A stretch of 64,000 bases of DNA from Polytrichum commune (Eukaryota; Streptophyta; Polytrichopsida; Polytrichales; Polytrichaceae), in the NCBI GenBank assembly GCA_950295325.1, contig OX485804.1, positions 13,392,001 to 13,456,000 of the forward strand, given 5' to 3'. Positions 12,001 to 23,830 of this stretch are shown here, in pieces (position 1 is the stretch's first letter; each line of letters begins with the position of its first letter). Under the pieces are notes generated by a model. It saw only the letters and a list, made by a program, of their open reading frames with translations, searched no databases and was not told the origin of the DNA. Both the position numbers and the translations under genes were made by a program.

Positions 12001-15000
12001 CCCCCTATCACATGGTTGTCATAAGTCCTAGTCAACAACACTCACCATTGCCACTACTTCATGGAGAAACTTAAAGTAAAGTAATACATAACATTGTCCA
12101 ATAAGATGAATTTGTTTTCTATTTTGAATGTGGCAGATAACATTTTCACCGGCGTTGGTTTGAGTCCATGCTAATCTTTGACATGCAAGTCACAAGGATG
12201 GCCAACTAAAGAACCGGCTACAAACAATTGGAGAGTAGGACCGCAATGTTGATAGGGTAGAAGCTCCCAATTCTGTTAGTAACTCCAATTCTGACTCCTA
12301 CTTTTCCACAAAGTGGGTAACTACGTACTTCAACATGAACAATAAATTTTGTAATATTCTAAGTACTAAAATTGTAGCTCATTGGTTGAAAGAGACAAAA
12401 TGTTAACAAACGACATTGTCCATTTGAGGGGGTGGGAGTGCTATGTGACTAAAAAGATTCTTGGAAGGGTCACATAGGTTTTTGACTTTGGACATTTCTA
12501 TAAAGATTAGATATGTTCTGATTCATGTGATCCAAATGTTGTTGTGCTCATAGTGTAACTGCGAATCCAAACACAACATTGTATAATTTGTCCAGGTTAA
12601 GTAAGAAAGCATAGTGCTTCAAAGTGGCCGAGACAGGCTCTTCTGCTCGTGGGAATTTGCAGTAACGACTTGGAAGTCAAATCCAAACGGAATCTACAGC
12701 CCACGGCACGTAATCCGAGAATTGTTCGTGCAGAATTCAGCATGATAGAACTAACTATCTGTTGGTATGGGGCTGAATAATATTATAAATAACGATGATG
12801 ATGACACTATACTGATATGGGGATTGTGTGCAGAATTCAGCATGATAGAACGAACTATCTGTTGGTATGGGGCTGAATAATATTATAAATAGTGATGATA
12901 ATGATACTATACTGATGCGGGGATTGTGTGCAGAATTCAGCATGATAGAACTAACTATCTGTTGGTACGGGGCTGAATAATATTGCAAATAACGATGATA
13001 ATGATACTATACTGATGCGGGGATTGTGTGTCTGATACCTCGTGCCCGCTGTCAGACATTGATTGTGTCCGACTCGGTTGTGGATTTGGAACTGCTGAGA
13101 GACCGTTTTGCTTCCTCTTGTACTCGCTCAGGGTGCCCACCCGCAGGACGTCTTTCACCATTGTACGGCGGATGGCCACCGTGCCTTCTGGGCACTGTCC
13201 ACTTTGGTGCCATAGCTGCGACAAATTTCCCGCAGACGTGGTCTGAAACTTTGCTGAGTTGGCCCCTTTTGCAGCCAAGTTCACGGGAATGGGCGGTGGA
13301 GTCTTGATGATGTGCACACAAGGATCCATCACCGATTAGACAATAACTCAGTCTTGTTTAGAAAAAACCTTAAAATTGCTAAGCTTGACCTGTTATTTTA
13401 CCCCAGGCAGGAGAATGATATGGCCAATGGTTAGGATAGGAATAAATATGGTATGGTTCTCAGATGGCAAGGTCCACATCAAACATGTCATCTTTTTAAT
13501 TTAAAAAGGGTAAGAGAGCATGAGGCGTAGTAATGTTATGATTTGTTTACAAGCGAATGAGATGTAAGAAAATTGGCAGAAATTCAAATTACATTATTAA
13601 GCTTCAGAGTAGTGTTGTAACTGAAACACCGGGAATCGAAGTGTATTCATGTAAGAGACTATTGTGCAATTTGTGAGCTTTCGTCTGAGAAAGGGTGAAA
13701 AGTTTCACAATTTAAGATAGGCTCAGAATGGGGTTGAGGATGAATAAGAGCTCGTCACTTGACTATGCTCATCAGAATTCATTCGTAGAATGATAACCCC
13801 CATTCTTGAAGATTTGTTCCTTGAATCTAAAACAGAAAGGGAACGAGCTCACAAGGCTTAACAATGTGAAGTTTCCAACAAACAAAAAGAAAAGTGGAAA
13901 CTTTTAGTGAGCAGAAACATGCAGGTTGCTGTTGCCCTAAATAAATTTCCTGGAGAAAGAAGGGCGCAATGGAGCTTGTCAAAATTTATAGTAAACTTCA
14001 AAAGAGGTTATCATACCTTAGAAACTATCTAACTGCAAGTTCTAAGTAGGTAGATGGAAGAATGCTCACCTCAAGAGTATGATTTCTCAATGCAGGATGA
14101 TCAAATCCAGGTTGTGCGGTGGCTTTCACGCAGTCTATAATGTCGCCATCAGCACTCTGTTTTCAACCACAAGCAGCTCTTAACTTTAACTTAACCTAGA
14201 CGAAGCTTATAATTCTCATTGTCTCCAAATATTGAGTTGCTCTTCTAATACTAACAGTGAGTGAAGACACAAATGCGTGGCACAAAAACAGACATTGTTT
14301 GTTTATGGAGCTGAGCAAGAATTTCACATTTCGCAATTTCAAATTCTTCTATTTTGCCAGGACTCCAGAACTGATTCATTGGTTTTCAGCTTAATAGGAG
14401 TTTTGGGAGCGGAGGAGCAATTTCACAGTGGAGATTCTACTTTGCCAAGAATGGTGAGCCACTCTAGAACTTGCTTGGTAGTCTTCAGCAAAACCTGGAG
14501 CCCTAAATGCTACTGAATAAAATTGTGAGGAAGCTTGTGTTGGGGTATGGTGCACAATTAGACTCTGAAGAGAACTTAACTACACACCTCAATACTTTTC
14601 AGCACCTATTAGCCTAGACGAATGAAGACACAACTGTGTGACATCGTTTTGAAACATAGGATGGCACAAAAACATGCATTGAACATTTGTTTCTGGAGCT
14701 GAGCAAGCAATTTGACATTGGGGAAAGCCAACTCAAGATTCTTCTTCTACATTGCCAAGAATCTTGGGTACTCACTCTACAACCAAGGTGGAGCCTTCAC
14801 AGCTACTACTGCATTGAATTATTGTGAGGAAACTTATGAGGTTTAGGTAATATACAGAATTAGATTAGTCGGAAGAGAACAAACACACCTCAAAACGTTT
14901 TAGCAGCTATTAAGCCAGACGAAGCTTAATAATACTTAATTTTTTTCTGCCGAGTGAGCTGCTCTGCTGATACCTACTCTGATTGAATACGCAGCTGTTT

Positions 15001-15519
15001 GACATCGAAAAAAAACAAAACAAAGGATGGTGTCGTTCGTTTCGAAACAAAGGTTGGCACAAAATATGTATTGGACTTTGGAGGTGAGCAAGAAATTCCA
15101 CACTACGGATACTAGCCCACTGAAGATTGCTGTTTGCCAAGACTCTAGAGCTGGCTTATTAGTTTTCAGCAAGAGCCAGGTGGAGGAGACCTTGAAGCTA
15201 CGGCACAGAAGAATTGTGCTCAAGGGAAACTTATAATGTTTGGGCATGGTGCACAATTAGAGCAGTCGGAATCAGAGAGGATACGAACACACACCTGAAT
15301 ACTTTTCACGGCGGGTTTGGTGATTTTGCTGAGATGTCTGTGGATCCTGGCGAGCTTCCGCCTGGTTCGCCATCCCTCGGAGCGTGAAGTAGAAGAGGAA
15401 GAAGAAGAAGAGGCATAGACTCCGGGGATGACAGAGCAACAACAAAACAGCAGACCTAGAAGCAGAAGAATGCATATCCACCACACCTTGCAGGGCCGCA
15501 GCCTATGCCCTGACACCAT
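9095..15519 (-). CDS. Neprosin-domain (DUF239) protein, putative secreted glutamic peptidase, complete
   Basis: Minus-strand exons: 15519-15295, 14156-14070, 13302-13039, 11649-11485, 11118-11065, 10373-10227, 9472-9095 (TGA), giving 439 aa. Every intron is GT-AG in phase 0. The start was chosen at the ATG opening MVSGHRLRPCKVWW because a hydrophobic signal peptide (WICILLLLGLLFCCC) follows at once. ARIHRHLSKITKPAVKSIQ and DGDIIDCV mark the neprosin activation-peptide domain. QLWHQSGQCPEGTVAIRRT, HAIGYMQGDSYYGARATMNV, EFSLSQMWLLAG, SPQLYGDNNPRLFTYWT, TGCYNLLCPGFIQ and MLEWGGEV...YFYYGGPG mark the neprosin domain. The Glu in IEAGW (about E243) and in LEWGGEV (E350 or E354) are spaced about as the catalytic pair of Nepenthes neprosin, so an active glutamic peptidase is possible (inference). 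Length is typical of the plant family. The acceptor of exon 3 (CATCAAG before TPPPIPVNL) is the least certain border. Confidence 0.93.
12729..13030. repeat. Three tandem copies of a 100-bp unit in neprosin intron 3
   Basis: The block cagaattcagcatgataga begins at 12731, 12831 and 12931, exactly 100 bp apart. Each copy continues through ctatctgttggta, ctgaataatatt and gatga(t/g)ga(t)...ctatactgat with a few substitutions. The third copy ends within about 10 bp of the donor site of exon 3 (GAG/GTATCAG at 13039/13038). Confidence 0.92.
14170..15310. repeat. Degenerate ~300-430-bp tandem repeats filling neprosin intron 1
   Basis: About three diverged units cover almost the whole intron between exons 2 and 1. 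Recurrent blocks are agcagctattaagccagacgaag-like (14170, about 14600, about 14908), gatggcacaaaaaca-like (14278, 14662, 15054), ggagctgagcaag-like, attttgccaagactc-like and gtatggtgcacaattaga-like (14545, 14848, 15246). Each unit ends with a copy of the exon 1/intron 1 junction: the real donor at 15295/15294 and related sequences at 14588/14587 and 14889/14888. The repeat therefore spans a splice junction. Confidence 0.75.
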
Positions 15520-15605
15520 GATCTCTCTGGTCCTACATCCCACCGCACTAAGATAACTCCACCTGTAACTCCTACCCTGGTCCTTATAATGCTTCCAAGT
15601 TATGG

Positions 15606-15612
15606 TTATATA
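15606..15612 (-). promoter_or_regulatory. TATA-box candidate of the neprosin-domain gene
   Basis: The minus strand reads ACTATATAACC here, about 90 nt upstream of the proposed ATG. That is a plausible distance for a plant TATA box with a short 5' UTR. It is a pattern match only. Confidence 0.4.
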
Positions 15613-15639
15613 GTATATTCCCCCACTCAATCTTCGCAG

Positions 15640-16590
15640 TTAGTAGCACTCCACCATCGCCATGACCTCTCCTGCAAAACCCATCTCAAAAGTCTGCAAA
15701 AGTTTTGGAAACAGCAAAGGTGGCGGGATTCCTGTGCGTCCAGATGCATCTAGCTGCAGGAGCGAGCAAATCACAGTGCAAATCACCCACTGGAAGATGG
15801 AGAGCTGAAAATCTGGCTGTCAACAGACCCGGAGTCTGCCACCTTCTCCACTATGAAGATGATGCTCGGTGTAATCAATAAAAGTGAACAATAGCTTGCT
15901 GAGTCCACCTCAAAGCACTACCGGTCTTGCATTTCCTCACGAAGGCTATACTGCCACACTTGTTCGCATTTCGCACTCCATCGCCACCTGGTCGTTTCCC
16001 ACCTCTGTGTGACTTACTCACAAACCTATCGTCTGTTCTAGTTAACTCTCAAACTCCGGAACTCTGGAAAACATCAGGAAAGGCAGGATCCCCTATCTCC
16101 ATCCAGATGCATCCACAGGAGTTTGCGAGCTGATCATGAATTGGTTATCATCAACCTCTGCCACCACCATCTCCACCAGGATGATGCTCAGCTATGACTA
16201 ATCATAGCAGCCAACTTCAAAATACCTTAAAATCACTACCTTTGTCTACACTTCCCACACTTGAGAAGATTTAGCAGTACTCCACCATCGCCACCTGGTT
16301 TCCCACCTCTGTACTAAATCACAAACCAACCCATCTATTTCAAACTCTCAGACTGCGGAACTCTCGAAAACATCAGCAAAGGCAGTTTGATGGTTTCTAT
16401 GCACAAGCAGATCACACTGCCACCACAAATGGTATTCTCCTAGATCTATGCACAACATTACATTGCACCCTCGCTCCACTGGGAGGTGGAGTTTGAGAGG
16501 TGATCAATTGGTTGTCAACCTCAACCTCTAAGTTAGTGCTGCACCAGCCACCATCTCCACTACTACCAGGGGAACAATAGGCTGACAACG
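15640..16590. repeat. Three degenerate ~300-360-bp tandem units upstream of the neprosin gene
   Basis: Each unit carries the ordered blocks gcactccaccatcgccac, (c)tttcccacctctgt (units 2-3), ctctcaaactccggaactct (units 2-3), aaacatcagcaaaggcag, ccagatgcatc and ccaccatctccac. The aaacatcagcaaaggcag-like block recurs at about 15710, 16068 and 16367. The array starts about 120 bp upstream of the start codon, so it occupies the presumed promoter. Confidence 0.7.
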
Positions 16591-17890
16591 CAAGGTACAA
16601 CGCTATGGTGGTGGTAACTACACTAATAGTCAAGCTGTGGCTCCTGTGTAGACTCAACGCTAGTCTAGTACTAATTGTAGGGGTAGGCTATATATTCTAA
16701 GTGGTCACCGATGATCTATGCCTCGGAGGATCGAACTTGTGCCGGTGGTGCAACTTTATTTCTTGACATAAATATCTATCATTGCTAGGCTGAATGATGA
16801 TCCGACTTGATCTTCGACATCGAAGTCTTTGTTAGTGTCTCTGACACTTTCAGAGAGGCGAGGGACTAGGGTATCCTCGACTCCCCTTCGCATTGACAAA
16901 GAAGGCGATGGCTGGCAGGGCTGAGTTGACAGGACCTCCAGAATTCATCAGCTCAGTGAAGAAGATGGCCTTCAATTTTCGAGCTCTCTTCACATGATTC
17001 AGTTCAGTTACACTATAACTGCAGGGGAGGATGACTGATCGGAAAGAAGAGAAGATGCTTCCGAGGTGCAGTAATGCATGCTCGGTAAGGATGAAACCAA
17101 AACTGTACCACGACAAGCTAATTAGCAGAGTTCATACAGGCACACTACTTGTACAGAATCTCCTTCCTGAGTAACCTCAGCTACTTCTAACTAAGTGAAC
17201 CTCCACGAATGGCGCTTCTGCTACTCCCATATTGTAGAGTTGTCAGTGTATCAGCAGAGATCGACTAATTAATGCTACGAGACTCAAGTTATGGAGCAAT
17301 GCAAATTCGGAAGGAAGACATACACATGAGGAGCTCCACTAGTGCATTCGAGGAGCACCACTAGTATTTGCAGCATTAGCATATTTTGTTGGGAAGTGCC
17401 TGCCTGCTGTTTGACGCTAGCTAGCTAGCTAGCTGCTACTCCAAGTTCCAACGCTTAATATTCTATTTCGCAGCTCATCAGAGCACGTGGTGATCCCCCA
17501 GTTTCTGTGCAGCCCTGGGGTGGGTTTTTGTATCCCATTCGCCTGCTGACCGATCATCAAAAGACTACAGTAATCTCTAGAGGAGGAGGAAAATATTGCT
17601 GCAGCTAGCACTGAATCTACGAATGAATGCTGCTGACAGAATCAGGGTTAAGGTTGGCAGTGCCGACAAAAACATTGATTCTTTGGATCAGAGTCCTGGA
17701 CAACCTCTACTTAAGCTTAGCAGCTGTAGAAGAAGAAGAAGAAGAAGAAGAAGCTATGGTGTCTGCAACAGTAATAGTGTCGATAATCCAACTCGCCCAC
17801 CACCACTACCACCACCAAGTAAGTAAGTAACTACCTTCCATTATCCAGACGTCTGAGCGTCGTTTGACATTGAAATTTCCAGGATGCTTA
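16591..17890. other. Intergenic DNA with CTAG and GAA microsatellites
   Basis: There is no supported gene. A run of alternating ctag units lies at about 17411-17432 and a (gaa)n run of about 30 bp at about 17728-17756. An apparent Arg-rich open frame at 17.6-17.8 kb is only the translation of the GAA run. Confidence 0.6.
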
Positions 17891-18290
17891 AGGTAGATGT
17901 GTGTTATTTGGCTACTTTTCTGAAGCCTGTCCCTCTTCTCATAGGATGTGAAATATGCAATTAGTGCAAGATACTGCTTAGCAAATCCAAATCATGCCTG
18001 TAGTCATTTGCTCATAATATTCAGAGCTGATATGAATATCTTATTAAATATCAACATAAAGATTCCCGTGCTCATAAAGTGGTCTCATAGGTCTCCGGTC
18101 AATTGTGTTGACTATTGAGCCTAGAATGGCTAGCACATTTTGAGCACGTAGTCCAATCTGTTTTAAAGAGATGTCTTTTTGGTGTCCATTCTCATGTCCA
18201 CGCCTAACCACATACCACTCAAACCTAGGTGCCCAACTTATTGCGGAGGTAGATTTAGGCGCATCTACCTTTAAAAGTTAACTTGTTCTT
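17891..18290. repeat. Dispersed repeat family 2, copy 1
   Basis: Shares ordered blocks with copies at 18911-19290, 20780-21130 and 37262-37500: aggtagatg..., (t)ctcataggatgtgaaa..., aatccaaatc, gttgactattgagcctagaat, gagcacgtagtccaatctgtttt and ctttttggtgtccattctca. Copies 1 and 2 start 1,020 bp apart in the same orientation. No coding potential or terminal inverted repeat was found. Confidence 0.7.
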
Positions 18291-18910
18291 CCGGAGTACT
18301 ACAGGAGGAAGATCTCATCGCTTCTGCAGTCAACCTGCCATCAATTGGGAAGATTTGAAGCTGGGTAAGTTAGGAGGACCAGCACATGCATGAAAGAAAA
18401 TACTCGAAACTGCATGATGTCCCACACGAGGTTGTTTCAGAGGAGCTAGCTAACTTACTAATCGTTTGATTTCAGTTCAACCTCACATTTCATCATCATG
18501 CTCCTCAATATTACCAGGATTTGTCAACTCTGCTGCACAGAGTTGATGTAATTGATGGGCAGTGACTCGATCTGGCACTCATAGCAGTGAAGTATTATAT
18601 ACTTTGTCACTTCAAATTTTACTTCCAAAATATTTGACATTGCCATATCATTATACGATTCCATTTAGTGCAGTTTGTCTTGGTGTGCATGTGCATGGAA
18701 GAGCAGTAAACAGCACTCTAGGTAGCTTTGAACAACAGTAGCAAATAATGCACCGACTCCTACTAGCTCCTAACTTACTCTCTAGTGCAATGATGACTTG
18801 CTCAAGAATTAATTATCACTCTATAAGGGTACTACTATTTGGGCCTTATCACGCGGTCGCTTTAGTTCCTAATTAATTGCCTGTATCTGAGTGGTATATG
18901 GCAAGGCTTA

Positions 18911-19290
18911 TAAGGTAGATGCATGTTCAATTGGGTGCTATTTCCAAGTAGCCACTTCTCCTACAACGTGAAACACACGATTAGTATGTTGAGATGGTTA
19001 GTGAATCCAAATCGAGCCTATAGCTGCTTTCTTTAATAGTTTTTGGAACTCATATGAACATCTAATTCATCATCAAAGTGAAGATTCTTGTGTTCATTAA
19101 ATGTGTATATAGGTCCCTTCAATTATGTTGACTAATGAATCTAGAATGATTCTCATATATTGAACACGTGTTCCAATCTCTTTTAAACATGTGCCTCTTT
19201 GGTATTCATTCTTAGAGCCACACCAAACCACACATCACTCAAATATAGACCGGTATCCAATTAAGAGCAATGACCAAATTAAGCATGTCA
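18911..19290. repeat. Dispersed repeat family 2, copy 2
   Basis: Colinear with copy 1: aggtagatgcatgtt, gtgaaacacacgatta, gttgactaatgaatctagaa, gaacacgtgttccaatctctttt, ctctttggtattcattctta and accacacatcactcaaat. Identity looks moderate by eye, so the copies are old. Confidence 0.7.
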
Positions 19291-20082
19291 CCCTTAGCCA
19301 TTAAGAGTGGACACCATGAAGACACATGTTACGATGACATTAGACTATGTGCATAAGATAGTGACACCCTTTTTATGTGTAGTTGCTTGGTAACCCAACT
19401 GGACGAGGCCTATGTCATGATCACTTTGACCTCTTGTAATTTATGCATTTCATCTCCAATTTTGAACTTTGAATTGACAATGTGTAGTTGCTAACCAGAT
19501 GAGACTATTCTTGAATTAGATTCATTGGTCAAAACCGTCTGCGAAGTTGGAAGTGCTTACAATATGTAGGGTCACAAACATTTACCTTATGTTTAAGAGA
19601 TCTAACTTTAGGCTCAATCATAGTTGAACCACCTATCCAGCAGAATGATCCATTGGAAACCTATAGGGTGCCATAATTTCGATCAGGTTGGGATCAACTT
19701 GCAATTAGGCTGGAACCAATAATGCCATGACACATGTCCCTGGTTTGAGTGCTAAATTGAAGAGGAATGAGTGGTTAAAATGAATGGTTATGGTAGACTC
19801 TAGACATTGGTAATATATCTTGACCAACTTTTTGGCTTCAAAAATTCATAATAACTTCAATTTAAAGAATAAAGGTACCAAATTTTTTTCCAGTCCTCCT
19901 GATTTCCATCTTCCTCCACAGGGAAAAAATTACACCATCTTTTACTTCTCCAGCTCTGGCACAGAATCTCTTAAGTAATCGGTTATGGGCGCCTCTACTC
20001 TAAGTGAAGATGGAGAAATTGAGAGAGATTGTGGAGCAGGAGGTGGTTGACAGACCACATGCATGCTGGTGCTAATGATGGG

Positions 20083-20114
20083 GATGATGATGATGATGAT
20101 GATGGTGGTGGTGA
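20083..20114. repeat. (GAT)n/(GGT)n microsatellite
   Basis: About eight GAT triplets followed by GGT triplets. The short Asp-rich open frame across it is not a supported gene. Confidence 0.85.
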
Positions 20115-20779
20115 TCAGGAGGACAAAAGTAAGTTAGGTAACTCCCACTCCTCCCTCGTTCGCACAATTTTCGCCCCTTTTCTGGTGCATTCGACTCCCT
20201 GGTTCTGTCAGTGCTGCGGCACTGACCAGACAAGCTGCCAGGCTGCCGTAGGATAGGAAGTGTCGAGTTACATACCTGCCATGCCCAGCTTGCTCATTTC
20301 TCTGATTTATAGGGGATTTATCTGGTCCATTTCACTGCATCTGGTTTGGTGTAAGGTCAATTGTGAGTATACAATGGTCAGACACAGATTGCAAAGTGGT
20401 CAGAATCTCTTGAAATGTAACAAGCAGTCTCTTCATATTTAGAACTCAAATCTAGGAACAAATATAGGTTCTTGAAAGCTTCGATGCACAGTGGGGGTGC
20501 CGACAATGTCTTCTACTGTCCGTCTAACTCTAAACTCTCCTAGAATGTCAAGTTGCTGTATGTAAGCTTACTTGATGATTGATCATGCTTAGGAGCAGTC
20601 TTACCCTCCTTAGGGTTGTTAAACCTTGTGCATCCCAGAGAGTTGCACTTCTCTTTGTTTTGGGTCCCAGTGGTCTTGTATCCTTAGTTGGCAAGCATTT
20701 CATTTGTCTCAAACTCTTAAGGAAAAAAACAATACTGTATATTGGTAACCATTTGAGAAAAATATCCATTCTATGATCA

Positions 20780-21130
20780 CATGCACTTTCAGCTATGCGT
20801 CCCCTTCTCAACGGATATATAATGCACAATTAGAAAGTCCCAATCATGCATGTAATCATTTTCTTCATTAATTTTGGAGCTCATATGAATATATTTTGTT
20901 CATTATCATTGTGAAGATTTCTCTTTCTCACATAGAGAAACCCCCCTTCCCCCCATTATTTGACTATTGAATTCAGACCATAGAATAGGTATCAAATTTT
21001 GAGTACGCAGTGCAGTCTCTTTCGAACATGTATGACTTTTTGGTGTTCTTTCTTAGATCCACATCTTGATCTAAGCAAACACGTACTACACAAAAATAGG
21101 TGTCCATTTAAGAGGAGTAACTGGGTTAGC
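20780..21130. repeat. Dispersed repeat family 2, copy 3
   Basis: Same block order as copies 1 and 2: ccccttctcaacgg, cccaatcatgcatgtaatc, ggagctcatatgaatat, gactattgaattcagacc, gagtacgcagtgcagtctcttt, ctttttggtgttctttctta and aaaataggtgtccattta. Confidence 0.65.
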
Positions 21131-22900
21131 CTACCTTAAAACCTTACAGCAAAGTTGCTGCTGTTTACATGCATTGTTGGTGGAGGTTGATATATCTGCA
21201 AGTGTCGACGTTGTGCAGATCGGACAACTAAAGTTTCCGAATTATTGCTGCGCATCATAGAACAGGCTTGGGCAGTCCAGATCTGGGCCCTTCACTGCAG
21301 ACTCATTGCAACAAACAAAATGTGGGAGCTTTAAAAATAGAATACAAGTTGCAAGCAATATAGTAAGTTATGAAAACTGTTACGTTCAAGAGTTTTATAC
21401 GTGACCTATTCTACAGCCTCAGCAGTAACCTTGCATTGTTAGGTCTATGAAGAGTCACCTGAAAGAATACTGATTGCAGAGATTCATTTGCAAATTTTGT
21501 GGAGCCAATTAACCTTCTTGACCCTCAAAGAACCCAAACTATGAGCCATCTGACATCAATTAGTAGGTTTGGTAAAGAGAAATTGTTGATTGAATCTCTG
21601 TACTGGACTACTGTTTCGTTTTTTTTGTTTTGTCTTTTGGAACAGAGCACAACTTTTGTGGGGCAAATGCGTATGAACAATAACATGAATATTGATACAT
21701 TCAGACACCAGTATTGCACAGATTGTGCGAGCCTCAAATGTAAGGGCTAAGGCAAGTAAATATCATCATTTCCAGGTACAAATAAGCTTCATCGTTTACA
21801 TTTTCTGCTTCTTGGACAAGAAGGAATTAAGGTCAAGGCATCCATAGTCAACCTAAGGGTTAACCTATAAATTGACTATGTGTTACCCTAACTTTACCGC
21901 TTCAAAATTTGTAACAATTTCCATATTATTTATTAATTTTCATTTTGGTTGGCATCTCCTTAGATTTTGTTTCTCTTTACAAGAGAAATAATTCCCTGCT
22001 ATTACTCCTTCTAAACAGATGCAAACTCTCTTATTTTATTGATTATAGATGCCTCAACCTCACTTACCTAGCAGGGTGTAGGCATGCAATCAAGTGAGAA
22101 CTGTACCAATCATATGCATGAACAACATACATATAATTTAAGCTACATAGCTTGTGTAACTTAAACACAAATCTCTCACGATATGTTTACATTTTTAAAT
22201 CTTCCGTTGGACTTCCAGAATTTAGTTACACTCTTTAAAGTTTAAGGGACCTTCTTCACTTCAAGGCAGGTCTGAGTTTAATTGAAAGTCAATGGAAGTA
22301 ACTTAATCAGAGGAAGGTTGTTTGCATAATCACTCTGTGAAGAGATTCTCTCACATGGCATTCAAATAAGCAATGTACGATGTGCATGCAGTACCACCTT
22401 CGCTCCAACTCCATTTATGAGAGAGAGCCAGCAGGTCCCCTTGGATTGAATTGACAGGGCCAGGACGAGGCTGGATAATAATGATAGAAATACGCTATGG
22501 TCTAAATATATATACAGACTCGGGGAAATAAAAGGAGAAGGGAAATTGTAGTCGCTGAAGACTCTACTCAATCAATGCTCATTGCAAGTTTTGAAAACTT
22601 GCTTTTTTTTCCCAGGATGGCTAGACTGGCTCGACCTAAACAGCTTCAGTTTGCTGTCAGTTGATACAGTTGTTTCTTCGAGAAAACGGTAAACCTCCAG
22701 ATAGCCGGTGCACAAATTCGTGTACGATTTTTCTGAGGAAAAGGGTATCTCAAAATCGATCTGAGTGAAACATCGAATGTCCTTGGTGGTGCTAGAAAGA
22801 CGTCAATCTCAGGCTGTCAGGTAGTTGTTGACAATCCACATCAGACATTTTGGTGCCCTGAATCAGTGAGAGAAATGTGGCAGTGGGACTACACTGTTTT
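21131..22900. other. Intergenic DNA, nothing recognised
   Basis: AT-rich sequence with only short unconnected open frames, no family signature on either strand and no clear repeat copy elsewhere in the window. Confidence 0.5.
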
Positions 22901-23102
22901 GTCTAATTAGTGTGGGTTACCATTTAGAGTTACATGCTGCTATAACATTCTACTGAGAGTATCATGTTTTACACAAATACTATAAGTATTGTTAGTATGC
23001 ACACCGAAGAATATGGTAGAACTTAGTTGGTAAAAAATAATAATGTCAACGAAAAGTCATGGCAACACGTAACTCCAAATGGTAACCCACACTAAACTAG
23101 AC
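22901..23102. mobile_element. MITE with ~34-bp terminal inverted repeats
   Basis: The left end gtctaattagtgtgggttac (continuing catttagagttac) matches the inverted right end, which reads gtaactccaaatggtaaccc then acactaaactagac. The arms pair over about 34 bp with about three mismatches. The core is about 130 bp, AT-rich and non-coding. Confidence 0.8.
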
Positions 23103-23175
23103 ATAACAATGTATAGAGAGGGAGTAAAGTATGTGGCTTTATTGTATATGTGGGCACATCCAACTAACCACGCGC

Positions 23176-23186
23176 GGGGGGGGGGG
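23176..23186. repeat. Poly-G tract of 11
   Basis: Homopolymer following cgcgc, in otherwise AT-rich DNA. Confidence 0.9.
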
Positions 23187-23269
23187 TGTCACTCTCCATA
23201 CCATGTACGAACTAGCGCAAGTGTAAAAAGGGATTCTATTTGAGGTATTAGCATACAAAGTATACATAA

Positions 23270-23830
23270 GGGGAGGTTTTTCTCCAACGTGTACAAATAA
23301 AAAGACTATTGAGAATCTAAAGTGGAGATAAACCCAGGGCACGGGTAGATCACTCCATTGTCAAGTTGAACACCACGTGCGACCAAAAAAAATCTTCTTT
23401 TGGTAAGTTGCACCACCAAAATGGGTCAAAATTTTATCAAATTTTTTTCATGAGTAGATATACACAGTACCTATGACATAGTCAAAAGTGGTAACTAAAT
23501 TTGATGATTTGTTTTTTTCATAAAACATACCATTTCTAACTAGAATGACACAGAATTGAACTAAAAAAATTACTAAAAAAAATAAAGATGACTAATTTTT
23601 TTTTAAAAATATACAAAAGATACTATTAATGGTTATGTATATGTAGGAAAAATATCATAAATTTTAAAATTATATATGGCATGTAGTATAGGGGTAGCAA
23701 ACTTTGTCCGCACGTGGTGTCAACTTGACAATGAAGTGACCTCCCTGTGACCCAGGGGGTGTGCCTTTGATTGAGACCAAGAATCACGTGTGTTCGCAAC
23801 ATACTCTAAAACCTCCCTTTGTACCAAAAA
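23270..23830. mobile_element. Foldback element with ~120-bp imperfect inverted arms
   Basis: The left arm (about 23270-23390) runs ggggaggttttt...aaacccagggcacggg...cattgtcaagttgaacacca then cgtgcg. The right arm (about 23705-23830) is its reverse complement: cgcacgtggtgtcaacttga then caatgaagtg...cccagggggtgtgcc...aaacctccctt. The interior is very AT-rich with poly-A/T runs and has no coding frame. Confidence 0.65.

Noticed and set aside
17596-17830. Arg-rich open frames
   Set aside because: They translate a GAA microsatellite and have no conserved context.
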